A DNA stretch of 64,000 nucleotides, taken from contig CM060847.1 of NCBI GenBank assembly GCA_030737835.1, positions 19,178,898-19,242,897 on the forward strand, given 5' to 3'. The translations under genes and the position numbers were made by a program. This DNA is from Acorus gramineus. Lineage: Eukaryota; Streptophyta; Magnoliopsida; Acorales; Acoraceae. The notes under the pieces are model-generated. The model worked only from the letters and a program-made list of their open reading frames with translations, did no database searches and had not been told where the DNA came from. Positions 32,995 to 45,461 of this stretch are shown here, piece by piece (position 1 is the first letter of the stretch; each line of letters starts with the position of its first letter).

Positions 32995-34226
32995 TGTAGA
33001 TACCCAAATTTTGACCGTCCAAAGAAAGGAAATTTACTTCAAGTAATATTGGAAACAATCACATTTGGACATCTAATAGATAACTCCCTTAGAAACCAAG
33101 ACCGGAAACCCTAAGTCCAGCACTTAGAAAAATCTAAGAACCTGGACATGGGCAGCTACTTGAGAGTAGCCGCCCCATACGAGGCGGCTAGTTTCAACTA
33201 GCCACCCCTCAAACCGACCCCAAACCGCCTTTCTGGATGGGACATAAAGCAAGCATGATTGTGGCGGATTGTCCCTTTTAGCCGCCCCATCTCGACCGGT
33301 TCAACCATAATAACCGACCCAAGCCACCGCTTGTTAGAGATGGGACGTTTGGCATGTTATAATGGGGGCGGCTACCTGAGAGTAGCCGCACCATACCGGG
33401 CAGCTAGTTAACACTAGCCGCCTCTAGCCTGGACATTGTTAGAGAACAAAAATTTAATGGAAGGTCAAATCAAGCACCTTATTACCCATTTTGATCTATT
33501 GCCCAGTGGACACTTCCCTACACATCTTTTACTATAAATAGGGGGTCTCTAAGCATTCATTCATCATCAATTCATTCCCAAGCATAATCAATAATACACA
33601 ACAACCCACACTCCCAATACAATCCTATACCCCCTACACCACCACTTCAAAAACCCTTGAGAGAGAAAGTGAGAGAGAAACCCATTCCCTGCATAAATCC
33701 ACTCTCCAAAACTCAAGTTAAACCTAGCTTAACCTTTGCCAACACCCAAAACCAAACCCTACCCAGGTTGTGCCCAAATAGAACCAGGTCCTAGGCGGCT
33801 ACTTATACCCAGCCGCCCCCCACCAGGTGGCTAAATCCAACTAGCCGGCCCTTCCCCTACCCGACCTAAGTCCCAATTCTCCTTTAGTCAGGTTCCCGAA
33901 GGATAAAAGGATCCCTGTCTTCACCTCTGTGTACAGCATATCCGTGTCTCAGAGCGGAGACCCCACAAACTCCCCCACGAAGGCGATCAAATCCACCCTC
34001 AACTTTTCCTGCTTTTTTGAGAAAAGCAGGTGGTGATCACAACCACCCCTGAATCCTCTTGAGGACCCGTCGGCCGCCTCAGCCAGGAACGAAAAAACCA
34101 ACCCACCCCCCCTTCTGAGAGACGATCCGACCGAGCCTGCAAAGGCACAGCTCTCTGGATCCGAGCCTCCAAAGAACCCCCACACACGCAGACCATGAAA
34201 GCCGCCCTTGCATATATCCCATGACT

Positions 34227-34778
34227 CTAAGTCGCTGATGCACGGGAAGCTCTGCTCAAAGAAGCTCCGGTGGCTAGGGAGGCAGAGACAGAATGGTCAG
34301 GCTCGAGAGGGAGAAGGTCGAGGTCCGCCTCCGTCATAGACCCTCCCCCAACCAGCTTCCCCCTCATGGTGGCCTCCCAAAGGTAGACTTGCCGCATATC
34401 CCAATCTCTTCTCTCCAACCTCTGACGAAGGTGGCTCTCCATGCTTCTGGATCGGTCCTCGGCCACTCTCAACCTCTCTTCCAGCTCCCATGCCCTCGTC
34501 TCCGAGACCCTGAGAGCTTCCTGATCTCTATCCCCAACTGCTTGGAGAGAGAGGACCAGATCTCCCATCAAACCACCAGGCACGCTAGCCGACATCTCCA
34601 ACTCCGACACTCTAGCCTGGAGGGAGTCCCGCTCACGACCTAGAATGGAAGACTCCTCCTCCCTCAGCACGATACGGGATCGCAGCTGGTCCATCTCCTC
34701 CTCCCTCAGCACGATACGGGATCGCAGCTGGTCCATCTCCTCCTCTCTCAAAGCTTTCTCGGACCGCAACAGGTCCAC
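34227..34778 (-). mobile_element. Element C antisense region: coiled-coil segment
   Basis: The - strand frame encodes a charged helical stretch with repeated EEEMDQLRSRIVLRE units and ERDSLQARVSELE, a typical coiled coil, with an internal duplication of the RSRIVLREEEMDQL unit. It lies downstream (in - strand sense) of the PMD segment, matching the PMD-then-coiled-coil layout of plant transposon PMD proteins. Part of a fossil. Confidence 0.55.
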
Positions 34779-35020
34779 CTCATCCTCAGCCCTCGCAGTC
34801 CTCTCCCTTGCCTAATCAAGCTCCATCCGAGTAGCCAGGAGCTCACTCCAGGTCACGCCTAGCTCGTCCATCAACACGAGCTCTCGATCGTAGGCACTGG
34901 TCGGAGGAGGAGTAGAGGAGGAAGAAGCACCATCAGCTCTTGCTCTCGACAGAGCATCCACCTAAGCCTGAAGGACCTGAACCTGGTCCTGCAAGCGTCG
35001 CCTCGGCACCCGCAACCCCT

Positions 35021-36540
35021 CTACTTGCCCGGCCTGCGCTTGGAGATGCTCATTGGCAGCTTGAGCTTCTTCTCCAGCTCTTTTGGCTCTGCTTGCACCA
35101 AGAACACACCTTTTAAATATGGAGTAGAAGAAAGGAAAGACGGAGAAGAGATAGAGCTTTTTCTTATGTAAGTGTCCGGGATCTCCTCCTCCATAGTCCC
35201 AAGGATGTCAACAAATTCATGAAGGAACCATGCCATGTACTCCTCGCTGCCAACCACCTCGGGACGACGCTCGACCAAGGTCCCTCTCGCATCCCATCTT
35301 GCCACGTACACTGCATAGTTCCTCGGGAGGTTCGTATCCTGAGGAATTCCAACCACCAAGATCAGAGGACGCTTTGGCAGCAGATCAAGCACCCACTGGT
35401 TGTACCCTAGCTGGCGGACGACCCGGCTAATTGCGTAGAAGACCACCTCATTGAAGAAGATCAGTCAGATGTCCCGCGACAGCTCCTTCGGAACCTCCTC
35501 CTCAGCATAGGGCCTCCAAGTCATCTACAATATACGACAGACATGAGAAGAGAGCTTAGTCAAAAAGAAAATCAAGTACAAGCTAGAAATCCAGAAGATA
35601 TATACCTCTTCTTCCTTTAAGGCACGGAACGCCTCCCGGAACTGAGCAAGGCGACGCAAGTGAGAAGCCCCTAGAGGCACCCATCTCATAGCCCAAGGGA
35701 GGGCGCAATTGAAAACCAGCTGGGTCGGACGAGCAATGGCGAAGTGCTCGTACCCAAAAATCTCCAGAAGGAAAACCAAAACCAAAGTCAGGTGAAGAGA
35801 GTAAATAGAGATCAAATCATATCTATTTTCACTAACCATACCTGTAGAAAAGCCGCAAAACCACCAAGATTCTTGCCCCCAGCCCTCTTCACCTTCTTCG
35901 ATAACTCCACGAAGAGATGAACCAACATGGCCGCACCCCAAGCGAAGAGGCCCATCGTCGCCAAGTCCCCCATCAACAACAAGAAGTGGGAGGAGACCTT
36001 GTCGGAGGCCGTCGAGAAGAGGACCCGGCCGAAGAAATAGAGGAAGAACGCCCTCAACTCTCTCCAAGCCCTCTGTGGGCATCCAGTGGCCTCCCTAGCC
36101 TCAATCATCAACCTCCTCCTCTCAAAACTAGCCGCGGCCTCACCCTTCTGACGGCGCATGAACGAACCAAGGCCGTGCTGCCTCGAAAGCTGTCCAAGAG
36201 GGATCTGGTTCAATGTCCTCTCCCACTCCACGTACACCCAGTCGCCAATCAACTCTCGGAAGAGCGCCTTGTAGTCCGGACTGGTAGCTGCTATCACCGC
36301 CTCACCCAAAGCCGGGAGGCCTGTGATCCGCTCCACATCCTCGAGCGTTAGCATCACTGCACCAGTTGGGAGGATGAATGTGCAGCTCTCCGGATCCCAC
36401 CGCTCCACCAATGCCTCAAGATATGGGCGATGCACGTGGAAGGGCTCGATCAAGAAGAAGGAGCGAAAGCCCGCTCCATACACCAAGTCCCTCTCTCCTT
36501 GCCCCAAGGCAGAGTACCATCTCTTCGTCCCGTGCAACAA
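35021..36540 (-). mobile_element. Element C antisense region: plant mobile domain (PMD)
   Basis: At about 36540-35812 the - strand encodes RPYLEALVERWDPESCTFIL, then GAVMLTLEDVERITGLPALG and RAWRELRAFFLYFFGRVLF, then LLLMGDLATMGLFAWGAAML. These are the signature blocks of the aminotransferase-like plant mobile domain (MAIN/MAIL1 family), found in both host proteins and LTR or Mutator-like elements. Further - strand segments (about 35780-35600 and 35446-35021) look like continuing PMD-type coding separated by possible introns. Its biochemical role is unknown; host relatives act in silencing and gene expression. Part of a fossil. Confidence 0.7.
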
Positions 36541-37542
36541 GGCTTAAATGCGATTCGGCCGCTGAAACAACAGAAGAAGGGGGTTTAGTCCAAAACAAAA
36601 GACGCCCCAAAGGTAAGAATCCTAGACGAAATTTTTATTCTAAACCATGCTTAGAAAAATATTCAAATTAAACAAAGCATGAGACAGTCAAGCATAAAAA
36701 TACACCGAAGACTATTCAAAATTTACCCTGCTTAAAACTACACAAACACATTTTCTTCTTTATAAAACTATTCATCCCCGTAAAGCATGCTTATAAACTC
36801 CCATCGTGATCATCAACACATGCTTACTTGCCTTTTTATGACATTACATATCAAAGCATATCTATTTCAAAAAAATTATCACTCCCCTAAAAACTCACAT
36901 GCTCATGCAAACCGACCACCATCTCTTGTACTAGAACAACACCATACCTATATATACAAACCCACTATGCAAGCATGTTAAAACGTTCTATAGACTATGA
37001 AATAGCATGCTTATGACACTCCCACCATGATCATAAACACATGCCTACATGCCATCCTATATTACTATCACACCTAAAGGCATATTATTTCGAAGAATTA
37101 TTTCCCTTTTTCATACACATACATCTCTTATCAAAACCAACACCATATCTCTATACACAATGAAGCACCATATAAGCCATAAAGAAAAGCATGCTTATGA
37201 AATCCACCGTGATCATTTTTCATACACAAACAAGCATGCCTATTAAAAAGATGCATATATATACTTCTTACACATTTCATACCACCAAAACATATATATA
37301 CATATATCTAGAACAAAATAATAGACAAAGGGAAATAGAGGCATACCACGGCTCATGTGGCTCCAAAAGCCTACACCTCAGCCTCATCGGGAGCGTCCAT
37401 CCCGTCGTCGTCTCCCTCCTCATCATCCCCCTCCTCCTCAACCATGGCCTCCTCGGCCTCAACCTTAGCACCGGCCCCCGTGGCCCCTGCGTCCACACCC
37501 ACGGCCTCTTCGGCCCCAACCCCAACATGGACACTCTCGGCC
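36541..37542. other. Element C interior, AT-rich then low-complexity coding-like
   Basis: 36541-37340 is AT-rich with repeated (A/T)CATGCTTATGA-type segments and no recognised gene. From about 37350 to 37542 the - strand is a Ser/Ala/Pro-rich, GCC-rich stretch that resembles the low-complexity coding DNA at 48417-48960 on the other side of the nested chromovirus. Confidence 0.4.
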
Positions 37543-40500
37543 TGTCACGCCCCAGGGCGGCCGTCCCCGGGTCACGGCAAGTGTATACATGATATCAGCA
37601 GTCTATACAGGAGATCAATAAAATACTCTAAACAACAACTGAAATGACAACACAGATGAAATCAAAGCTGACATGATATATACACAGATAGCGGAAGCTA
37701 AAAAGACTGAATCTGTAATCCAAAAACATACTACAGACTCGATACATAATCATATGTCCTGTGAGAGCCAATATATACATATACAACCAAATACAATCCA
37801 AACTGGGTGCCCAAGCACAGAAATATGTACATACAATAAAAGGAAGGATGCTGATGGCCTCAAAACTCGAGGGACGTGGCGCTACTCCGCTACTGGTGTA
37901 GTCGCTCGGGAAGCTCCTCCTTCAAGTCCGCCTCGGTAATCACTGAAGAAAATAATTATGCGAGGGGTGAGCCACACGCTCAGTGAATAGCACAACCCAT
38001 GCATCACAGTTTATATTAACCACAATTAATAGCAAAAGCCTCAAAGTGGCATAATCAATACAAGTCCAGTGGTTCGTTACATCGCCGAACCACCACACCC
38101 TCACCCTCACCCCTCAATAGGTGACAAAGGATATTGGGACTCAATAGGCTGATAATCATCCTTACACAATCCTGTGGGTCGCCACATCGCCGGCCCACCA
38201 CACCCTCACCCTCACCCCTCAATAGGTGACATAGGCTCTTGGGACTGACTAGGCTGTTGGTCACCCTTGGTCCACCGATAGTCTCTCCCCACTCCGTAGG
38301 CCGTTTGGCCACTCCCACATTCGGCACAGTCCGTCTACCAAATCAGGAGGTGCCTACTGATGGGAGCCCCTGCACGGGACGACCTTTCTAACGCTGAGGT
38401 AGTCTCTATACGGATCCAACGAAGGGAACAGAACAGCCTATCCATCGCACATGATCCACTCGGATCCGCTGACAACACATCTCTACAACTCTAATGTCTT
38501 GAATTCTTCAGAATTCCACCAGCGCGCATAACCAAGATGCGGGGAATACATAAGATAATAATGAGGAAAGGAAACCTTGGGAGGACAACCTGAGGTCCCG
38601 ATATAGGACATTCCGCCAACCAAACAAGGAACACGGAGTACCCTAGCCCGGGTCTCAATGTTGACCTCGCAAGACCCCCCTTGAATATTCCCTAAGGCAT
38701 GCTAAAAATATCTTAAGTCTGCATTTAATTTAATAAATCAAACTAATAGGACGCATGCATAGGTCGAGGCTTTCCTAGCATGATAACGAGGTGACAGGAT
38801 GCACGGCTCATACACATATCCTAAGGGTGCAAGTCCCTAACATACAAGTCTAGGGTGGCATGCATTCTACACATTAATCATGCTTGCATGGATTACAATT
38901 AACAAGTTAATATCAACTGTGGTACCCAGGGGAGGGCGGTATACGCCCAAGTGCATGTAGCGCCTCCCAACTGGGTTGGGTTGTCCCACTCACCGGTAAC
39001 CGGGTCGTCGCGTGACCGTCCGTCAAGATCTGCAAGACAGGGTAACCCACTTGGTGAGTAAAATACACAAATACCACAAAATACACAAAAACACACAAAT
39101 AAACACCTAGTACTCGGGCAAACGTACATACGGCCTGTACGCACGCTAGCCCGAGCACCCCGACTCACTCCCGAACCCTCGGCAACCACCCGCACGGCCA
39201 CCCGCCCCCGGATGCACCGCCGCGCCTCAGCCCAGCGCACCCAGGCGCACCGCCGGGCCCCTGCCCGCACGCCTGGACACGCTGCCGAGCCACCCGGGTG
39301 CACCGCGCACCCACTGCGCCCCATCGCAGTGGCCCGCGCGCACACCGCACGCCCCGCGCCCAGCTCCTCACCCCGCGCGCACCATCGCTCGCCCAATCGC
39401 GCCCTCGCCTCGCTCCGCGCGCACCCCGCGCGCACCACCGGCTGCCCAGCGCTCCATCGACTCGCCGCGCGCGCACAGCGCGCTGCGCCCCCGCGCAGCG
39501 CTCCGCGCGCCCCGCACGGCGCCCTGCACACAGCGCCCCATCGCCCACGACCAGCGCCCAGCACACCCGCGCCCAGCACGCCCTCCAGCTCCACCCGAGT
39601 GCACGCCCACGCGCACATCCGCGCGCACGCGCGCGCGCGCCCAGCCTGCTGCTCTGCCTGCTGCGCTGCTTGCTGCCTGTGCTGCCAACCTGCCCGAGGC
39701 AGTCAACCACCCTGCCCGAGCCACCCTACCTCCTCTATCCGGCCACCAATCACCTCCAACAGCCACCAATCACGCCCCCTCACAGCCAACAACACCCAAA
39801 CCCACCCTCCTAACAAGCATCTAAACATGGAAAAGAAGGAAAAGAGCTTACCCAAAGGAAGGAGAGGGAAGGAAGGGAACCGGAAGCTCTTCTCGCACCG
39901 AAATGCCTCTCCAAGGATCTCCACCACCAAGACCTCTTCCCACCTCCGAACGGGCTCAGATCTGAGGAGAAGAGAGGGCGGGAGAAAGGGCAAGACACGT
40001 CGGAATTCGAATCCGAAAACACCGGGGTGTAGATCGGGACCGGATCTATCCTTTCTATGTTTTGAGTTTTAAGTTCTAAGCCCTCTAGGTGGCTCAAAAC
40101 TTAGAAAAGAGAGAGAGGGGGAGAGAGAAATTCCAAGGAAGGAGAAGATGAATAGTGGGAGATATTTTAGCTTCTCACTTTAAATAAGTCAAACCTCACT
40201 TGAATTAGGGCTAATAAAGATTAATTAGGCTTAAGGACTAGATTAGGTGAGTTAAGTGGGCTTTGACTTGGGTCAACCCAACCACACAAAAAAACAAAAA
40301 GGGTTGACCAAGTCATGGGCCCACTTTGATTGAGTCAACTCTCCCAATGACTTCTCGCTCGGTAAAAACCCGGATACGCCCCGAAAATGTGAAATTTCAG
40401 AAACGTTGCCGGAATTCGATGAAAATTTCATGAGTGGCTTAGAATGGCACCAGGACACATAATATGCAGTTAGATTTTTAATCGGAGTCCTCTAGCTCAG

Positions 40501-40662
40501 GACGATAGCTAACAGTCCAAAATTTTAGCGGTTCCGATCGAAAAATGAAAAAACTCAAAAACTGCCAAAATGCTCCAATGGTTACCAGCAGGTAAAAAGT
40601 GACACATATATAACATTCTCCCCCCTTAGGAAATTTTGTCCTCAAAATAAATACAAGAACAT

Positions 40663-43500
40663 CTAAGAAGGGAAAAGATGCGGATACGCGTCACGCATGG
40701 CGTCCTCGAGCTCCCAAGTGGCCTCGGCACCGGAACGGTGCTGCCATCGCACCTTGACCAGCTGGACGGTCTTGGTGCGGAGCCTCTTCTCGCGGCGGTC
40801 CAGGATCTCAATCGGCTGCTCAACGAAAGACAAGTCCGGCTCGAAGACGAGCGGCTCGAACGGGATGACGTGAGCAGGATCGTGGACATAGCGCCTCAGC
40901 TGCGAGACATGGAAGACGTCATGGGCCTGAGCCAACTGTGGGGGCAGAGCTATGCGATAGGCCACCTCTCCAACTCGCTCGAGGATGAGGAACGGCCCAA
41001 TGAAACGCGGACTCAGCTTGCCCCGCACACCGAAACGGAAGATGCCCTTCATCGGGGACACCTTCAAAAACATGGTCACCGACCTCGAAGGCGAGCTCAC
41101 GGCGACGACGGTCGGCGTAGCACTTCTGATGACTCTGAGCGACTCGGATACGCTCGCGAATCGTCTTCACCATCTCTGAGGTCTGGTGAACGATCTCTGG
41201 TCCCTCCAACTGGCGCTCTCCGACCTCGTCCCAACACAGGGGGGCCTACAGCTGCGGCCATAGAGTGCCTCGTAAGGAGCCATCCGGATGCTCGAGTGGT
41301 AGCTGTTGTTGTAGGCAAACTCCACCAACGGAAGGTGCCTCTCCCAACTGCCCCCAAAATCGAGAACACATGCTCGCAGCATGTCCTCAAGAGTCTGGAT
41401 CGTCCTCTCTGACTGGCCGTCTGTCTGCGGATGAAACGCTGTACTGAAATGGAGGTTCGTACCAAGGGCGTGCTGGAGGCTACGCCAGAACCTCGAAGTA
41501 AAACGCGCGTCTCGATCGGAAATGATGCTGACTGGAGTGCCATGGAGATGGACAATCTCGGAGACAAATAACTGCGCCAGGGTGTCCAGAGAATCGGTGA
41601 GTCGGATGGGGAGGAAATGAGCAGACTTCGTCAGCCGGTCGACGATCACCCAGATGGCATCGCGACCCGAACGTGACCTCGGCAAACCCGAGACGAAGTC
41701 CATGGTGATCTGCTCCCACTTCCACTGAGGGATCTCAATGGACTGCAGCTTCCCCGCAGGGCGCTGATGCTCCGACTTCACCTGCTGGCATACTAGGCAT
41801 CGGGCAACGAAACGGGCAATATCCGTCTTCATCCCGCGCCACCAGTAGCCGCGACGAAGGCCCCTGTACATCTTCGTGCCACCAGGATGCACTGTGTACC
41901 TCGAACGATGGGCCTCGTCCAGAATCTTCCGCTTCAGCTCTGCGTCGTCGGGAATGCACACTCGGCCTCTGAATCGCAGGATCCCGTCCGCGCGAATCTG
42001 GTAGTCCGGACGCTCGCCCCGGGCGACGCCTTCAGAGAGGACTATAAAATGCGGATCCTGAGCCTGAGCCGTGCGGATATCGTCGAGAAGGACTGGCTGC
42101 ACCACCAGCCTGGCCAAAAAGCCACCCGCAGGAGTCTCTCGAACACTGATCCAGCAAGCGGCCTCCTCCAGAAGCCTCCAACGACGGACAGCCATGTGGG
42201 CGGCCATGCCCAAGGGCTGCCTACTGAGCGCATCTGCACCGACATTCGCCTTACCCGGATGGTAAGCGATGTCACAATCATAGTCCGTCAGGAACTCAAC
42301 CCAACGTCTCTGACGCATGTTGAGCTCCGGCTGGGACTGCAGATATGTCAAGCTCTTATGATCAGTAAAGAGCTCGAACTCCTCTCCATAGAGGTAATGC
42401 CTCCACATCTTCAGCGCAAAGATGATCGCTGCCAACTCAAGGTCATGGGTGGGGTAATTCTGCTCATGGGGCTTCAACTGACGAGACGCGTAAGCCACAA
42501 CCTTACCGTGCTGCATCAGGACGCAACCCACACCCAACTGCGATGCATCTGTGTAAACTGCGAACCCACCACTCCCAGACGGAAGGGTAAGAACTGGCGC
42601 TGAGGTGAGCCTTCGCTTCAGCTCCTGGAAGCTCTCCTCGCAAGCAGGGGACCACTCGAACCGAACATCCTTCCGAGTGAGGCGGGTAAGAGGAACGGCT
42701 ATCTTCGAGAAACCCTCGACAAACCTCCTGTAATAACCCGCCAAGCCCAAGAAGCTCCGAATCTCTGTGGGGTTCGACGGTCGACGCCAATTCGACACGG
42801 CGAGCGTCTTCTCCGGGTCCACAGATATGCCCTCACCGGAAATCACATGGCCCAGAAAGGCCATACGCTCCAACCAGAACTCGCACTTGCTGAACTTGGC
42901 GAACAACTGATGTCTGGCCAAAGTCTCCAAGACAGTGCGAAGATGGTGAGCGTGCTCCTCAAGACTCCTCGAGTACACCAATATGTCATCGATGAATACT
43001 ACCACAAAGGAGTCGAGGAAGGGCCGAAATACCCGGTTCATCAGATCCATGAAGGCCGCTGGCGCGTTCGTCAACCCGAATGGCAGTACTCTGAACTCGT
43101 AGTGCCCATACAGGGTGCGAAAGGCCGTCTTCGGAATGTCTGACTCCCGGATCTTCAGCTGGTAGTACCCCGAGCGGAGATCGATCTTGGAAAAGACACG
43201 CGCTCCCTGGAGCTGGTCAAACAGATCGTCGATCCGTGGCAACGGGTACTTGTTCTTCACTGTCCGTTTGTTCAGCTGCCTGTAATCAATACACAGCCGC
43301 AGCGAACCGTCCTTCTTCCGGACGAACAGGACAGGGGCTCCCCACGGAGAAACACTCGGACGTGCGAAGCCCTTCTCCAGCAACTCCTCCAACTGCTCCT
43401 TGAGCACCCTCAGCTCTGCAGGGGCCATCCGGTACGGAGCTCTCGAAATCGGCTCGGTCCCCAGAATCAGATTGATCTCAAACTCGATCGCGTGATCCGG
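40663..43500 (-). mobile_element. Chromovirus B pol region: RT, RNase H, integrase, chromodomain
   Basis: On the - strand: reverse transcriptase about 43430-42720 ([26 protein letters not shown]), RNase H about 42600-42200 ([14 protein letters not shown]), integrase about 41960-41200 with its CLVC zinc-finger end, MDFVSGLP and ISDRDARF, and the chromodomain about 40850-40663 (VKVRWQHRSGAEATWE). Copying, RNA removal, insertion and chromatin targeting of the element. Part of a fossil. Confidence 0.88.
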
Positions 43501-45461
43501 CGGTAATCCCGGAAGATCATCGGGAAAACCTCAGGATACTCTGCCACGACCGGAGTCTGACTGATATCTGCCCGCAGCGGTGCATTCTCCTGAGCAATGT
43601 ACGCTAGAAAGCCCTCGCATCCACCCTGAAGGAGTCTCCACGCCTGCATGGACGACACGAACCCCAAAGGGGCTACGTCACGATCGCCCATGAACTGGAA
43701 GGACCTCCGACCCGGAAGGTGGAAAGACACCGACTTGGCAAAACAGTCGATGCTGGCGTGACTAGCCGCAAGCCTATCCATTCCCAGGATGGCATCAAAG
43801 TCCGTCATCGCGAGCTCCACCAGCTCCACTGGAAACTCATGCTCCGCAACCTCTACCGCACACCCTCGGTACACAGAACTGAGGAGAATACGGTCTCCCA
43901 CGGGCAATGATATCTCCAAGATAGCATCCAAAGGGGCGGACGCCACGCCCGTCCGTCTCGCGAAAGCGGGAGACACGAACGAGTGGGTGGCTCCGGAATC
44001 AAACAATACATAAGCAGGAAGCTGGGAGATCTGAACAGTACCTCTGACCACGCTGTCTGATGCCTGACCCTCCTCTACCGAAAGCGCTGCCACTCGGCCC
44101 TGGGCGAACTGCGGCTGAGGAGCAGGGGCACGCCTCGCCGGCTGCGCTGGCTGCCTCCTCTGATCAGCACGGCCACCCTGTGGCTGCTGCTGCTGACGCT
44201 GAGGCTGCTGCTGCTGCTGGCGCTGCTGCTGAAACGGCTGCTGAAACGGCTGCTGCTGCAACTGCTGCTGCTGCGGAGGCATCACTCGGGGTCGGCCAGC
44301 GTCGGGGCAATTATACAAGATATGCCCGACACGCTGACAGTGATAACAGCGCCGCGTCTCTGGTCGCCTCGCCTGGACTGGCACTGCTGCGATGGGTGCT
44401 GGACCTCGCGCTGGCACCGCATCTGCTGGAGGAGAGGCAGCCGCTGACTGCTCAAAGCGGGGCCTCTTCTTCTTGCGCTGTCCCCGGTCCTGGCTCCTGG
44501 GTGGCCTCTGGTCTGCCGACGGGGTCGAAGCCCTCACGAGGATCCCGAGGTCTCGCTCAACTGTCTTCGCTCGAGACACTAAGTCGGAGTACCTCGTGAA
44601 TGCCTGGGAGGTAACGTGCACCCGAATGGCGCTGCTGAGACCGAGCTCAAATCGACGGCACCTCGTCTCCTCGTCCATCACCAAAGCTGGAGCAAATCTG
44701 GATAGCCTCGTGAAGCGCGTGGAGTAGTCAGCGACAGACATAGAGCCCTGCGTCAGCTGCTCAAACTCCTGCATCACTATCTGACGTGTCGAGAAGGGGA
44801 AGTACTCCTCCAAGAAATATCTCCTGAATCCCGCCCACGTAAGCTGCTCCACACCCTCGGGGATGTCCACTGATCTAGTAGCCCACCAGTCGGCGGCGCT
44901 ACCCTTCAGCATAAAAGTGGCCAGGGAGACTCGCTGGCGGTCGGTGCAAAGCATGGTCGAGAAGATGGTATCCACCTCCATCAACCATCTCTCTGGAGCA
45001 AGGGGGTCCTCCGTCTGACCCTGGAACTCGGGAGGGTGGAGCTTCAGAAAGGCTGAGAGGCCACTCTGCTGCACCCTCGCTGCAGCCTCTAGCCCCACCT
45101 CCCTCTCCTGGGGATCCTGAACTCTGACCGCCGGAACCACCACGGGAACTGGGGGTACATCGGGTACCACAGGTGGATCTGCCACCAAGGGAACCTGCGG
45201 AACTGCCTCGCGGGCCGCCCGCAGCTCCTGAATCTCCCGTGCCTGATCTGCCAATACTCTGGTCTGGGCCTCCAATGCCCTGGTCTGCGTCTCCACCAAG
45301 TCTGCTATCCGCGCAAACGCGCGCTCCCAGGCAGGAGGCTCCTGCGCCAATCCTGGCCTCACGGCTGAGGACTCACCAATAGCATCCTCGCCCCTGGTAG
45401 GTCCGGAAACCTCCAAGGGTCGAGAGGGACCACGTCCGCGCCGTCCTCTGCGAGGAGGCAT
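43501..45461 (-). mobile_element. Chromovirus B gag-protease region
   Basis: Starts MPPRRGRRGRGPSRPLEV at 45461. Gag core with PPEFQGQTEDPLAPERWLME and WWATRSVDIPEG, basic segment RKKKRPRF, zinc knuckle CYHCQRVGHILYNC (about 44345-44304), a Gln-rich tract encoded by CTG/CAG repeats (about 44280-44190), and the protease with FDSGATHSFV near 44000. The layout equals that of element A gag. Confidence 0.88.

Noticed and set aside
40678-41412. 244-codon + strand frame in chromovirus B, and similar antisense frames in element A
   Set aside because: Antisense shadow of the integrase-chromodomain region.
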